Below, in pieces: positions 36,723 to 48,519 of a stretch of 64,000 nt of DNA (position 1 is the stretch's first letter; the number at the start of each line of letters is the position of its first letter). The position numbers and the translations under genes were made by a program. Source of the DNA: Hepsetus odoe. Taxonomy: Eukaryota > Chordata > Actinopteri > Characiformes > Hepsetidae. Under the pieces are notes generated by a model. The model did not search any database. It was not told the origin of the DNA and was given only the letters and a program-made list of their open reading frames with translations. Location of the stretch: the NCBI GenBank assembly GCA_017165825.1, contig CM029386.1, positions 5,152,265 through 5,216,264 of the forward strand, given 5' to 3'.

Positions 36723-38027
36723 CTACCAGCTTCTTTTTCCAACTTAAAAATGGCAATTTCCTGCTACCTGTTGATGGAAGCATTGCAAGACCTTTTTTTT
36801 TAAATTATTTTGATTTATTAAAATATATCATCTGTAATTTGAGTTGGATGTCATTGTGCCTTTAAATTCTATGAACAGTTTGTTGGGATCACGCTTTCTC
36901 CAATTTTCTTGTGTCTTCATCAACGTTCTCTTTTCTCTGCCAGTTCATTCATTTGTATGGTGTTTTTGTTGAACATTCACATTAAGTTCTAGGAAAACCT
37001 ATCATTAAGTTAAGGGCTCATAAGCCTCTTTGCCTCTTGAACTCAACCACTGGCAAATGATGATTCTGTTGCTTCCTCAAGAACCTTTTCCTGTTGCGGT
37101 GTTTTGGACATATTGGCTTAATCTTCAAGCTTTTCTGGCTTTTAGAAACCATAGTAGGTACTGTTACTTACTTTCCCCTCGTCTTTAAAGATCTGCATGA
37201 AAAATAGCCCCAGTAGTAGGCCGATCACTGCCATCCACTTATCTTATTGAAAGGCTTGTGGGATTGATTTGGCACGAGGTGGTCGATTTCAGATATGATT
37301 AAGAGTTGACAGCGAAGAGATTGAACAGTAAGTGCTGTAGGAAGTTGAGTGTATGTGCTTTCCTCTTAAGCATGATTGCTTTTCACCTTGACTTCGCTGC
37401 TTTCAAGGGTATTGCTCTACTTATAGCATACACTGTAAAATTACTCAGCATTTTGGCAATTTTGTGCTTTTCCTGCTAAGAAACCATCCACTTGGCAGCT
37501 TATGCTACTGAGGAGCCTTCCACTTGGCAATTCTCGTCAGCGCCACAAAGGAAAAAGCATGTCTCTTAACACAATGCTGGACCACTTCAGTCTAGCCTTG
37601 AAGAAACAACAACAGCACTTCATAGATAAGCTTTGTGATCAACCAGCAAGATTAATGGCACTGTGGCCTCAAAGTTTTGCCAGTATCCTCTTCAGCTGCC
37701 TTTCATTTGGCCTTCAGAGATTTTCACAGAAGGTCATAGATACCTTTCAAGTGAAAACTCAGCAGAAAGTCTGTTAGACTAAGCCAAAACAATAAAACCA
37801 AAAATGTTTTATCACTGCAAAGTTAAGCATATCCATTAGATGAATCCTTGAGTATACACTTATGCTAAGACCAGTAAGTTTAACTTCTTTCTGGAAGCTC
37901 CTTTGTGGCTTTTCCACAAGAGGAATGGAAATGTATGATTTTTAAATCATCAATCAAATTGAATTATTTTTTTCTTTTGGTATGAAATATCATGACTCTA
38001 TGATATCATGACTCTGTGCTGAACTAC

Positions 38028-38214
38028 TACATTTACATTTACATTTATGGCATTTAGCAGACGCTCTTATCCAGAGCGACTTACATGTCCTAACATGTCC
38101 AGGGACAGTCCCCCCCTGGAGCAACTCAGGGTTAAGGGTCTTGCTCAGGGACCCAGTGGTGATAGTGCCAGGTGTATCCTACCAAGTATCCTACCACTAG
38201 ACCACCACCACCCC
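38028..38214 (-). mobile_element. SINE, family A
   Basis: The minus strand has the GGTGGTGGTGGTCTAGTGGT head, CAGGGGGGGACTGTCCC middle and a CTCTGGATAAGAGCGTCTGC tail followed by AAATG repeats. The B-box region is shortened. Confidence 0.82.
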
Positions 38215-38464
38215 AACTAGGGAGCAATGAGAGGTGGAAGGGGAGAGACTTGCACTCAGCAAAAAGCCAACACAATAAAAACCTTTCTAAATGGTAATTG
38301 CTCAACCACAAAGACACCACAAAGGAGCTTTAGTTTGTAAATTATTTCCTGCCGCAACTGCATTGTGCAATGAGGACACTCGGGCACAAACTCCAAAACT
38401 GAAATTTGTTAAATGGCTACTGTGAAATTTTCACATGCAATGGCTACTAATAACAGGTGACCTA

Positions 38465-39945
38465 CAGTTGAGGCCAAAATTATTAGCCCCCCAAGAATTA
38501 TAGAACATTTTTAAAAACAGAATGTTTGATTTAAACAAACATTCACCAGTGCTACTTAGTAGCTTTTGGTACATTTTTGTAATATAAAATACATTTTTAG
38601 ACTTGCTTTATATCTAATATAGAAAAAATGGGGTGGTCAAAAATATTAACCCCATGTGAATGTTTGCTTTCAAAACACACCTACTGTAATTAACCAATCT
38701 GCTTTGAAACCACACCTGTGCAGTCAATTGACTTCCTAACAACATTCAATCAGCATAAAAAGACTCCAAGGAACAGGGCACTTGAACACATGAGAGGGAC
38801 TACTGTTACTCACCATGCCAAAGACAAAGGAAATCAGTCTGGAGCTCAGATAGAAGATAGCTCATGATAAGAGGGGAGACTACACTGTCATTTCCAAGCG
38901 ATTCACAGTGTGTAGAACTGCTGTACGTTCATCATTGCCAAGTACAAGGAGACGAATTCTGTAAGAAACAAACCTGGTTGTGGCCATAAGCGCAAGTTTT
39001 CAAGAACTCCGGAGAGGAAAATAGTCAGAGATGTCAGCAAGGAGCCCCGGACATCTGCCAAGATGATTGTTGCTGACCTGGCTATGTTTCAAGGAACACA
39101 GTTGTGAGGGCTCTTCATCGTGGTGGGCTTCAGGGCCATCGTCCCAGAAGAACCCCTTTACTTAAATCACAGACACATCACAGCCCGACTGTTTGCCCGT
39201 GAACATTTGAAAGGTAAAGATGAGTTTTGGAGTCTGTGCTTTGGTCTGATGTGACTAAACTGGAACTGTTTGGGAACATGGATGTTGCTTATGTTTGGCA
39301 AAGAAAGGGAGAGGCCTTCAACCCTAGGAACACAGTTCCCACAGTTAAACATGGTGGTGGGAGCATCATGCTGTGGGAGCATCATGCTGTAGGGATGTTT
39401 TACAGCCTCAGGCACAGGGAGCCTTGTTCGGGTGCATGGGATCACGAAAAAAGAAAATTATGTTGACATTTTGAGGGAGAATATGCAGAAATCTTCAGAA
39501 TATGAAGAAATATGCAGAAATCTGCTTGTAGTCTAGGCTTAGGTCTTCGCTGGGTGTTCAATGACCCAAAGCACACATTGAAATTAGTCCAACAGTTCCT
39601 CAAGGATACCAAAACCAAGATCCTGGAGTGGCCCGCACAGAGCCCAGACCTCAATCCTATTCAGAATCTGTGGCGGTGCTCATAGTGAATGTCCATGCTC
39701 GGAAACCATGCAATTTGGATCAGCTAGAACAATCTGTAATGGAAGAATGGGCCAAAATCCCTCAGGAGACCTGTGCCAACCTAGTGAAGAACTACTCTAA
39801 GAGATTGTTGTCAGTTGTGGCTCAGAAAGGGTACCCTATTGACTAAATGGCCAGGGGGCTAATAATTTTGATGTCTCATTTTTACCTGGTTTTGGCCAGG
39901 TATTGGCATCGTGTCTACACTAATTTTGGCCTTGCGTTGGCTTGC
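38465..39945 (+). mobile_element. Tc1-like transposon with inactivated transposase
   Basis: The left end follows TA and reads CAGTTGAGGCCAAAATTATT. The right end contains the inverted counterpart (CTAATAATTTTGATGTCTC, and a second ACTAATTTTGGCCTTG). Transposase pieces on plus: LWSDVTKLELFGNMDVAYVW at about 39240-39300, TVPTVKHGGGSIMLW at about 39335-39375, EWPAQSPDLNPIQNLW at 39627-39674, and EEWAKIPQETCANLVKNYSK downstream in another frame. Stops and frameshifts are frequent. The catalytic Glu of the DDE triad (NPIENLW in active relatives) is Gln here. Confidence 0.88.
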
Positions 39946-40174
39946 TATTGGCCTGGTGTTACCAATCATATTGTACAAATAAATTCATATGTGCTTCTTG
40001 ACTAGCAATGCTGAGAAAGTGAGAAACAAAAACAGACTTGGAGTACAGTGCCAGAAATTCAAAATCCGTGTTTAATGCAGAACTGCAACCTTGGTAGGAA
40101 CAGTACCAGGTTCTTGCTCTTTACCTTTGTTTTTTTTTTTTTAAATCTATTCTGGGAATAGGAAGGGTATTTAT

Positions 40175-40177
<3 letters not shown>

Positions 40178-40226
<49 letters not shown>
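40178..40226 (+). repeat. poly-T tract (about 49 bases)
   Basis: Longest homopolymer in the window, 226 bases before a coding exon. Its true length may be misassembled. Confidence 0.9.
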
Positions 40227-40230
<4 letters not shown>

Positions 40231-40452
40231 TTGATTTGATCTTGTGGTATGATATCTGTCCAGTATATCTGGATTTTGTTTTTCTGCGGTGTGTGTGTTT
40301 GTGTGCATGCATTCATGAGTTTGGGAAGTGTGACGGGGTGCACCTGAAGAGCATTTAACAGGATCAATTAATCAATGCCTTCAATGATGAAATTAACTGC
40401 TCAGCTAACTGATGAAAGCAGCTAACTGTGCTTTGTGTGTTCCTGCCAACAG

Positions 40453-40556
40453 ATACGCCTTTACTGGTCCGAAGCAGCAGCGAGGCCATCCTGTTTCCGT
40501 CCTTGGAGACTGGGACTTGCGAGCCGGATGGCCACGGCAGCAGACCTCAGACAATG
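40453..40556 (+). CDS. pard3b: pard3b internal exon 2 in window (linker with LLVR motif)
   Basis: With the single base carried from the previous exon, this 104-base exon completes 35 codons. They begin SNTPLLVRSSSEA and end SRPQTM. TPLLVR is the PARD3B counterpart of a short conserved block in PAR-3 proteins (TPLLVRRSSDP in the mammalian protein as I recall it). The acceptor is TGCCAACAG and the donor is ATG|GTCAGT. The exon enters in phase 1 and leaves in phase 0. In PAR-3 and Bazooka the RRSSDP block holds a serine phosphorylated by PAR-1/MARK kinases that recruits 14-3-3. Here the second arginine is serine and the DP pair is EA, so the motif is altered. The rest of the exon (a Cys, Gly and Asp-rich stretch) is not conserved in any form I recognise. 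The call rests on the motif, the fitting phase and the position between two clear exons. Confidence 0.85.
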
Positions 40557-40769
40557 GTCAGTGTCTAGAAACTTCATTAGAAAACAAGTAGATGGTACAT
40601 GTTCATGTTCAAAGTGCCTTGCTCAAAGATTTGTCTATTAACTGTAATCCATGCTCTACAGATTATTTTTTATTTTTTAATGATAACATTGACAGGGTTC
40701 CTCTCAATCTAAAATGAAAATCGTGTGATCTCCATAGTGCAGATACATGTTTTATGTTTAGTGAATGAC

Positions 40770-40772
<3 letters not shown>

Positions 40773-40807
<35 letters not shown>

Positions 40808-40815
40808 CCCCCCCC
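40773..40815 (+). repeat. T35-C8 homopolymer tract
   Basis: T run followed by eight C, the same T-then-C order as at 15306 and 51003 beside related Tc1-like relics. Confidence 0.9.
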
Positions 40816-41108
40816 ATATATATCACATTCACAGTCAATTAAGATTCTGCAAAAAGTGACTAACCATCCCTCATTTCTTTATACTTTTTCCCTAGGGAAT
40901 CAATTTACTACATTTATCTTCTCAGATTACTTGTCTTTGGTATATTGAGTTGGTTAAACGAAAGACAAGTGTTTTACTGCGACAGGCTACAAAGTGTCTA
41001 AAGATACAAAGTTCTAGATAAAAGGGTTCCAACTACTCAGCGTTCAACATCACCATTAAGCTAATCACTGGGGTTAAACGAAAGACAAAAGAAAACTAAA
41101 TGAAAGGA

Positions 41109-41233
41109 GTGGTGATGGTCTAGTGGTAGGGTGCTTGCCTATGAACCTATGGCTGAAGAGGTCCCTGTAATTAGGACATGGAAGTCGCTCTGGATAAGAG
41201 CATCTGCTAAATGCCACAAATGTAAATGTAAAT
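41109..41233 (+). mobile_element. SINE, family A, internally deleted
   Basis: The head joins directly from GAAGAGGTCCC to TGTAATTAGGACATGG, losing the B box and the middle. The tail GTCGCTCTGGATAAGAGCAT is intact. Confidence 0.8.
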
Positions 41234-41399
41234 CATTGGTCTGATCATCAGGTATTATCTGCTACTGCTTCATGTCTTCAGTATTTCCTTGCTTGAATGA
41301 CTGATACGGAGCTCAATGTGCTATTTTACCAATAAAAAAACAACCCTCTGAAATGGTTCAGATACAGAAACTTGTCTGAAAATGACAGCTTTTCTCCTT

Positions 41400-41625
41400 T
41401 AGCGGTGGCCTACCGGTTAGGGAGTTTGCCCTGGATCGGAAGATTGTAGGTCCGATTCCCTCACCGGTAGGTTGCCCTGGAGCAAGGTACCGTCCCCATT
41501 GCTGCTCCCTGGGTGCTTTTGACAGCTGCACGTGTGTGTATGGGTGAAACGCAGAGGTGGAATTTCCTTGTGTTCTGTGCCGTGTTTCTTAATAACGATG
41601 GTAGTCACGTTCACTTTCACTTTAG
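41400..41625 (+). mobile_element. SINE, family B
   Basis: TAGCGGTGGCCTACCGGTTAG head, AGCAAGGTACCGTCCCC core and the TCACTTTCACTTT end. Confidence 0.85.
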
Positions 41626-44291
41626 GGCACCTGGAGAACTGTTCTTCAATACATAATTTATTTATTTTTTTAAATAAAAAGTATGACTAATTGGAAGGAC
41701 AACAGGAAGAAATGAGGAGTGGTCAAGATTTTTGCACAGTGCCGTATCTATAATCTAAAACATCAAGAATGTCCATAGCATATGTGTCACATAAATACAG
41801 ACAATGGTGGTACCTACTCTTTATGGAATGTAGCCATTCTTGCTTTTAATCATTCAGGGCTTCTTTTTCCAGGGGAGCATCTCAAACTGAAGCTTTGCGC
41901 TTCGGCTGCTTTTGTTAGTTTGTACATGTTGATTTATTCGTAGATTCATAAATCTGCATTTTGAAGATGCCACAGTGTCAAAATATGGCTTACGTAAAAT
42001 GTAGTTCTTCTAATTTCATGTGTTGTTGACTTTAAACTTTGACAGCCCTTAGAAATGTTTTGTGGAATGTTATTATAGTTGACCAGGGCATTTTTTTACA
42101 TCCCTAGTAATTTCCGTGGTTTCTTTCACCATCCACTGTGGTCCTTCTGCCTCTTGACCACCCAGCATAGGATGGCGTTATATTTGATCATGATTTCAAT
42201 CATTCGGTTGTGTTTGGAGCGTTCTCTGTGAGATTGTGTTTGCTGTTGCTGGTGATATTTTCTTTTGGCTGCCACACCTGTGGCCCCTTCGCAGCTGCTT
42301 TTGATTTTTACCCTCTTCTCTCTCTCACTTTCTCTTTTTCTCTCTCTGCTTTAATCTATTTATTCGCTCCCTGTGATCTTCTCTCATTTCACTGGCTTTT
42401 TCAGACCTCTATTCCACACCTGTGCCAAAGGACCCCACTCTGTTACAAGTTTCCTGTGTCGCGCTCACCCTGTAATGCCCACCGAGTAATCCAGCTCCAG
42501 AAGTCTTTATTAGCCTAAGGAAACCCAAAACATGCTCCCACTCCTATCTGATATGAAAACACAGCTGATACGGAATAGTTATGTAGTGAAAACTTAATAC
42601 TAGTGACCTTTAAAAGTATGCCTTAAATTTTGCATCCAAACAGTGATTCTTTTACTAACAGTCCAGCAGTAAACATTGGATTGGAGGCCATTAATCCAAG
42701 CAGCTACATCACCATCTCCTGATCCTCCCCTAGACAATCACCTAGCTTGCCTAAGCCTGTCCTGGAGGCTGTTTGTCCAACACAGATTGGTACTCCCCTT
42801 CCTGAAACACACCACACCTGGCTATAAATGTGAACTAGGTGTGTGTGGTGATGAGGAAAATCACCAAACTGTACACCGGCCCTCGAGGACAGTAGCTTGA
42901 CCATCCTGACCTACGCCTAGAAAACGCAATGAATCCACATCTGACTTGAGTCCTGATTTGTTATCCGGCTTCAAAACATTCTGGAAGTGGGTATTTCTCA
43001 AATTGGCCTGCCATCCATGCTGGAAACTGAGGTTCAAGCCATGAACTGGAAACTTCTGTCTGTAGATCAATCTCAGGCAGTTTTTCCAGCTATACTTCCA
43101 CGTGCACCAGAATAGGTAGCAGAAATGTTGACGGTCATCAGTCGCTAAGGGGCCAATCAGCCGACACTGTCAAATCGCCCAAACTCGCTCCGAAAGTATT
43201 TCATTGTGCAGGACTGGATCTTTGCTTTCCCTCCTTTAGAGATTTCTGCTGATCAAGGTACCCACTATTGGGTCAGTGATCTCAAAATGCAAGCTGTTTG
43301 GTTCTGGAACAGTAAACAGAATGGGTAAGCAATGTAAACGCTTTATTCTCTTTGTCTTTTCTAAGCAGACATTCTTTTAACAAAACCTTTCCCGCAGTAA
43401 GGATAACTTTTAGCCAACCAGATTCTCTGGACACCACTGTCGGAAAACACGGGTCCACTGTTCTCTTAATCTCTGTTGAGGTTGAGTTGATGGTGAAATA
43501 GGCCCATATCAGTCTTTGACATTACACTGATGTGTAAACATCACCCAGTGTTTTGCTTCTCTTTTTTCCTACTTTTAGGAGAATTATACATGCAGGCGGA
43601 ATAAACAAAGACTGCTCTGAGAGCTCTCAGCCCCCCGTCCCAGTTGTTGTGCCTGTAGGCCACTTTGAAAGGATGATTGATAGCTTGGTGCTTCCTCACG
43701 AGGGGCAATAAATCCAAAACTTAATCTTTCTTCACTGAATTGGCAACCTGTCCATTGGTGTTTCTCAGCCCTTTTGCCCTGTAATAGGCTCCAGCACCTC
43801 CTGCCACCCTGTTCAGGATTCTGATACTGGATCTATGGGCTAAAACAGTTCAGAGCTGTTTATTATGAACGTGTCTCCAGGATTCAGAATCCTGAAGTAG
43901 TCAGCTGCGATATCATTAGACGTGTGCCATTTACATGTTTTAAGGGTCAACATTGCATATTTAAAATGCTTAATTTTATATATATATAATGTAGTTATGT
44001 AGTTTCAAAACAAACCCTTAATCCACAAGAACGATCTGTTTTCAATCCTTTATATTTGTGGTGTTTTCCACCATTTAGTTTCACTTTAGCAGTTTAGTCC
44101 CAACTTCTCCTGCTGAATTTATAAGGAGTGCTTCATTCTAGACTGCTTTGTAAATGAGGCAGCCAGTCACAGCGGAGATCTGGTATGGGATCAATCATGC
44201 AGAAATAAATTCTGACTTTCTGAAAATAAAAATATCATACCATTGGTTGATATTTGAGGTTTCAGACCTAATAATGGTAGAAATGCTAAAG

Positions 44292-44405
44292 TGGCATGGT
44301 GGTGCAGTGGTGAAAATTTTTGTATCATAATGAGAAGGTTGTTGGTTTGATTCCCAGTTAGAATTGCTCAGGTGAGGGATGGCTAGTTGGATCCCCACTG
44401 AGAGA
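44292..44405 (+). mobile_element. truncated family D-like repeat head
   Basis: GGCATGGTGGTGCAGTGGTG and GAGAAGGTTGTTGGTTTGAT resemble the tRNA-like head of the repeat at 61246. It stops where the RTE-like 3' tail begins. Confidence 0.45.
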
Positions 44406-45682
44406 ACGTCTTCTTTTTCTTTTGGCTGCTCCCGTTTAGGGGTCGCCACAGTCAATCAACTGTCTCCATTTCTTCCTGTCCTCAGCATCTTCCTCCTTCA
44501 AACCAACCACCTACATGTCTTCTCTCACCACGTCCATAAAGCTCCTCTTTGGTCTTCCTCTTCTCCTCTTTCCTGGCAGCTCAATCTTCAACATCCTCCT
44601 TCCAATATAATCCTCGTCTCTCCTCTGGACATGTCCAAACCAACGCAACCTTGCTTCTCTAACCTTGTCTCCAAGACGTTGAACCTGAGCTGTCCCTCTA
44701 ATATACTCATATCTAATCCTGTCCATCCTCGTCACACCCAACGAAAATCTCAGCATCTTTGACTCTGACACCTCCAGCTCCGCCTCCTGCCTTTTCGTCA
44801 GTGCCACCGTCTCCAATCCATACAACATAGCTGGTCTCAGTACTATCCTGTAAACCTTCCCTTTTACTCTTGCTGGTACCTGTCTGTCACACATCACTCC
44901 AGACACTCTTCTCCACTCATTCCAACCTGCCTGCACTCTCTTCTTCACCTCTCTTTCACACCTCTCTTCCACACTCACCATTACACTGAACTGTTGATCC
45001 CAAGTATTTAAACTCCTCCACCTTTGTTACCTCCACTCCCTCCCTCCATCCTAACCTTTCCTTCCTTTCATTCACACTCATGTATTCTGTCTTTGGCCTA
45101 CTCACTTTCATTCCACTCCTCTCTAGAGCATATCTCCATCTCTCCATGTTCTCCTCAAGCTGCTCCCTACTCTCACTACAGATCACAATATCATCAGCAA
45201 ACATCATCGTCCACGGAGACTCCTGTCTAACCTCATCCGTCAACCTGTCCATTACTATTGCAAACAAGAATGGGCTCAGTGCTGATCCAACCTCTACCTT
45301 AAATGCATCCATCACTCCCACTGCAGATCTACTGTCACACTGCCCTATCCTGAACTACTCTCACATACTTCTCTGCCACTCCTGGCATCCTCATACAAAA
45401 CCACAACTCCTCTCTAGGCACCCTGTCATATGCGTTCTCCAAGACCACAAAGGCACAATGCAGCTCCTTCTGACCTTCTCTGTACTTCTCCATCAACACC
45501 CTCAGAGCAAACATTACATCTGTAGTGCTCTTTCTCGGCATAAAACCATACTGCTGTTCACTAATCCTCACCTCTTTTCTTAACCTCACTTCCACGACTC
45601 TTTCCCATAACTTCATGCTGTGGCAGATCAGCTTTATCCCTCTATAGTTACTACAGCTCTGTGCATCACCCTTGGTCCCTGA
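44406..45682 (-). mobile_element. 5'-truncated RTE-like LINE with reverse transcriptase fragments
   Basis: The minus strand shows, in order, NYRGIKLICHSMKLWERVVE and QQYGFMPRKSTTDVMFALR, then the catalytic FADDIVICSES (YADD-type box changed to FADD), FKYLGSTVQCNGECGREV, and the C-terminal LRWFGHVQRRDEDYIGRR and PKRSFMDVVREDM. It ends in a GAGCAGCCAAAAGAAAAAGAAG tail. Several frameshifts separate the pieces, so it is dead. Truncation at about 45682 leaves the endonuclease missing. Confidence 0.9.
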
Positions 45683-46345
45683 GAGAACATGAAATTTAAA
45701 TGTTAGCGATAACAAAAAAACGTGAAACTTAAGATCGATTCCAAGAAAAGAGAACCCTTCCAAAGTGGTGAACAAATAACTCATCAGGAGAATGCATAGA
45801 GAATCACAGCCTAATTTATCACCGAATAACTTTGTTTCCAAAAAATCTTGAAATGTATCCAGAGAACGTCCAGAGTTTTCCAGAGTCAGAACTCTGCCGA
45901 AGCAAACTGCAGTTCGCTAATATGGTGCGATTTTAGCTCTTTTGGCGCTTGAGCTGCAGCTCAACAGAATGTCTCCACTGATTCAGGTGTTGTCAGAGCC
46001 TCCCGGCCTTTCTCTCCATCTCCCTCACAGAGGAAACATGAAAGTGAAATTAGCCGTAATTAAGGTCAACGTGCCCATAAACATTCACTTCTCGCTCAGT
46101 CTTTAATTAATGTTTAATTGATTTTCATGCTTGGCCGAGATCACGGGGCGCTCAAACGGCCCGTCATAAAAAAGACTATTTCATTAAAAGGCACTCTCCA
46201 CCTTTCTCGCTCTCTCTCTCTATCTCACACACCATAGTCTTAACCCTGCTCAGGAGGGACTATAAGGTGGATGAGACAGAGATGAGGAAAACATGCACCA
46301 GTGATTCAAGCCAAATACCCTCTGTCTCACACACGCTCTCTCCTT

Positions 46346-46349
<4 letters not shown>

Positions 46350-46404
<55 letters not shown>
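46350..46404 (+). repeat. (CA)27 microsatellite
   Basis: Uninterrupted CA array. Confidence 0.95.
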
Positions 46405-46406
<2 letters not shown>

Positions 46407-46465
46407 TCTTCATGATAGTTTAGTAAAGTAGCCATTTTTTTTTTTTAGTGGAACAACAAGGTTGG

Positions 46466-46676
46466 GTGTCGGTGGCCTAGTGTAGGGTACTTGGCTACGG
46501 CCCTCTGGATCAAGAGGTTCCCGGTTCAAATCCCACCTCTAGCACTACCACCACTGGGTCCCTGAGCAAGACCCTTAACCCTGAGTGTCTCCAGGGGGAC
46601 TGTCCCTGTAATTAGGACACGGAAGTCGCTCTGGATAAGAGCGTCTGCTAAATGCCGTAAATGTAAATGAAAATGG
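46466..46676 (+). mobile_element. SINE, family A, full length
   Basis: Head GGTGTCGGTGGCCTAGTGTA, B box GGTTCAAATCCC, complete middle with CTGAGCAAGACCCTTAACCC, CAGGGGGACTGTCCCTG, and tail GTCGCTCTGGATAAGAGCGT followed by AAATG repeats. Confidence 0.88.
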
Positions 46677-47414
46677 TGTTTTTATTAAAGTGGCCAAGGA
46701 GTGGAAGCTCATAGAGTTTCTAAAAAAATGGCCATTAGCATTACATTTTGCACCATGTGCTGAATCATATTCCATTGCACTGTTAGCCTTGTCCTGTAAT
46801 CAGATTGGAGGCGCTGTAATGGACGGGGAAACAAGCACATGTTTCTTAACCGCTAGTTTTACACTATGCTTTTCTAAACCATCCGCCTGAGGGAAGGAGC
46901 TGGAAGAACATGGAGGGAATCTGAAATCATTTTCTCGTGTTCTCGCTTGTTTAATGATGGTCTCTTCAAAGACATGCTGGAGTGAGATGCTGCTGGTGTA
47001 GCTGATCAGTTCTTTGGTGTGAAAGTCCTTAGTGGAAGAACTGCAGCCGTGACTCAGTATTCACCCAAAACAGCTCGTTAGGTATGAAATGTCCATATAT
47101 TCGAGAAGCTCGCCAACAAAGGCCCAACAGATATCCAGTAGATTAAACTTTTGTGCTTGTTTGTACGTCCAAACCCTGAAGTGTTCTTATCCAGTCGTGA
47201 TTTGCCAGTGAAAGGGCAGAACATGAGATGAGATTAAACCAATAGGGTGAGTTTATATTTTTGCGTCTTAACGTTTGGATGTCTACTTGTGTGCAGGACA
47301 GCCAGACTGGTGGGAGGTTCCTCCTGCTGAAAGATCTGGTTGTGCAGCACCCCTTGTTGCTGATCAGTCATCAGTAGAAATGTTTTGGGTGACTATTGGC
47401 TTCTTATCCAGAAA

Positions 47415-47646
47415 AGTGAAGTGAAAGTGACTATGTCAAAACGCAGCACAGCACACAGTGAGACACCGTGAAATGCTTCCTCTGCATTTCACCCATACAC
47501 ACCATGGCGCAGGTGGAGCAGGGGGCAGCTATTTTAAGTGTCCGGGAGCAGTGATGAAGATGGTACCTTGCTCAAGGGTACCTCGGGGCAACCTATTGGT
47601 CTGGGATTCAAACCCACAACCTGGGTTCTGGGGCCTAGTCCCTAAC
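47415..47646 (-). mobile_element. SINE, family B
   Basis: On the minus strand: GGACTAGGCCCCAGAACC, B box GGTTTGAATCCCAGACC, AGCAAGGTACCATC core, GCTGCCCCCTGCTCCACC middle and the TCACTTTCACTTCAC end. Confidence 0.82.
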
Positions 47647-48149
47647 AATTCATTTTTAAGCTCTGAGGTTCTAAAAACCGCTCTACATAGAGCTCCACCT
47701 AAATTTGAAGCTATACGTAGGTAATAATTTGGAGATTGGTGGTTTAAAAGATATCACAGTGTGTCCCCTTGCTGGCCCTTCATATTCATTTGGGCTAGAT
47801 CTGAGTTCAGTTTTTAACATTACTTGGTCACTTTTGTAATCCTAGCCAATGACACGAGCATGCAAATCTTTCTCTCTCTCTTTCTCTTTCTTACACCCCC
47901 CCCCCCATTATAGCTAAGTGCACTTAAATGGCAAAAAAAAAAAAATCTCCAGGAAGAATGCACAATAACAATAGCCCCACTGGCCGCTATGCGTGGTGGT
48001 AACATGTGTCCTAGCGGGAGGATAATCGCATGACGCTTAATGTAGGTCACTTTTTGTGGGAGAGTGGGGGTCCCATGTGCATGGGGTGGGTGATGTGTGG
48101 TTTGGCAGCCCATTATTAGTAGCAGCTTAGCGCTACGGTGACCACACGT

Positions 48150-48340
48150 TGTTTGTTCATTTTTTTTCTTTTTGTTTTTTTTCCTTTTTTTCTTTTTTTA
48201 TTTTACAGATTTTTTCTTTTTTTCTCCCATCGTTTGCCCCTGGGAGGCACTTTTATTGTGACCTGGGACATTAGAGAGCGAGAGAGAAAGAAACAGAGAG
48301 AGAGCTAGAGACACAGAGAGAGAAAAAGGGTCATGGGTGT
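48150..48340 (+). repeat. T-rich and (GA)n low-complexity tracts
   Basis: A broken T-rich run (48157-48230) is followed by an AGAGAG-rich stretch (48272-48328), about 180 bases before a coding exon. Confidence 0.75.
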
Positions 48341-48519
48341 AGTGAATTACACTCTGATTGGGTGCCGCTGACTGGGACGTCCACCAAATATTTAAGGTTT
48401 CAGCTGTAACTCTTGCAAAGATTGACAAATTTTATTTCAGGTGAGCTGCTGCTGACCTTATTGTTGCTTATTTTTTTGAACCAGTGTCTCTGGTAACCTG
48501 ACCGTGTTTATTTTGTCAG

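Larger units (their letters stand above)
27449..40452 (+). other. pard3b intron (13.0 kb)
   Basis: A GT-AG intron, phase 1, with donor GTATGT and acceptor CCAACAG. It contains Tc1-like relics at 27590-27960, 28390-28925 and 38465-39945, SINEs at 29467, 33061, 34611, 36425 and 38028, and long homopolymers at 30022, 31087 and 40178. The remaining unique stretches (29960-33050, 34870-36420, 36720-38020) show no coding potential that I can support. Confidence 0.85.
40830..41745 (-). mobile_element. Tc1-like relic interrupted by two SINEs
   Basis: The outer ends (TTCTGCAAAAAGTGACTAACC on the left, TTTTTGCACAGTGCCG on the right) are inverted partners that also match the termini at 14940 and 51110. 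Internal pieces in minus orientation (TCATGTCTTCAG, TTCTAGATAAAAGGGTTCCA) match the copies at 15150-15280 and 50850-50975. SINEs at 41109 and 41400 split it. Confidence 0.68.
40557..48519 (+). other. pard3b intron (8.0 kb)
   Basis: A GT-AG intron, phase 0, with donor GTCAGT and acceptor TTTTGTCAG. It holds a Tc1-like relic broken by two SINEs (40830-41745), an RTE-like LINE fragment on the minus strand (44406-45682) and SINEs at 46466 and 47415. The stretch 41750-44290 is mostly unique DNA with no coding signal that I can support. Confidence 0.8.

Noticed and set aside
45080..45583. Open frame of 167 residues on plus
   Set aside because: Antisense of the RTE-like reverse transcriptase fragment, which is the real signal on minus.
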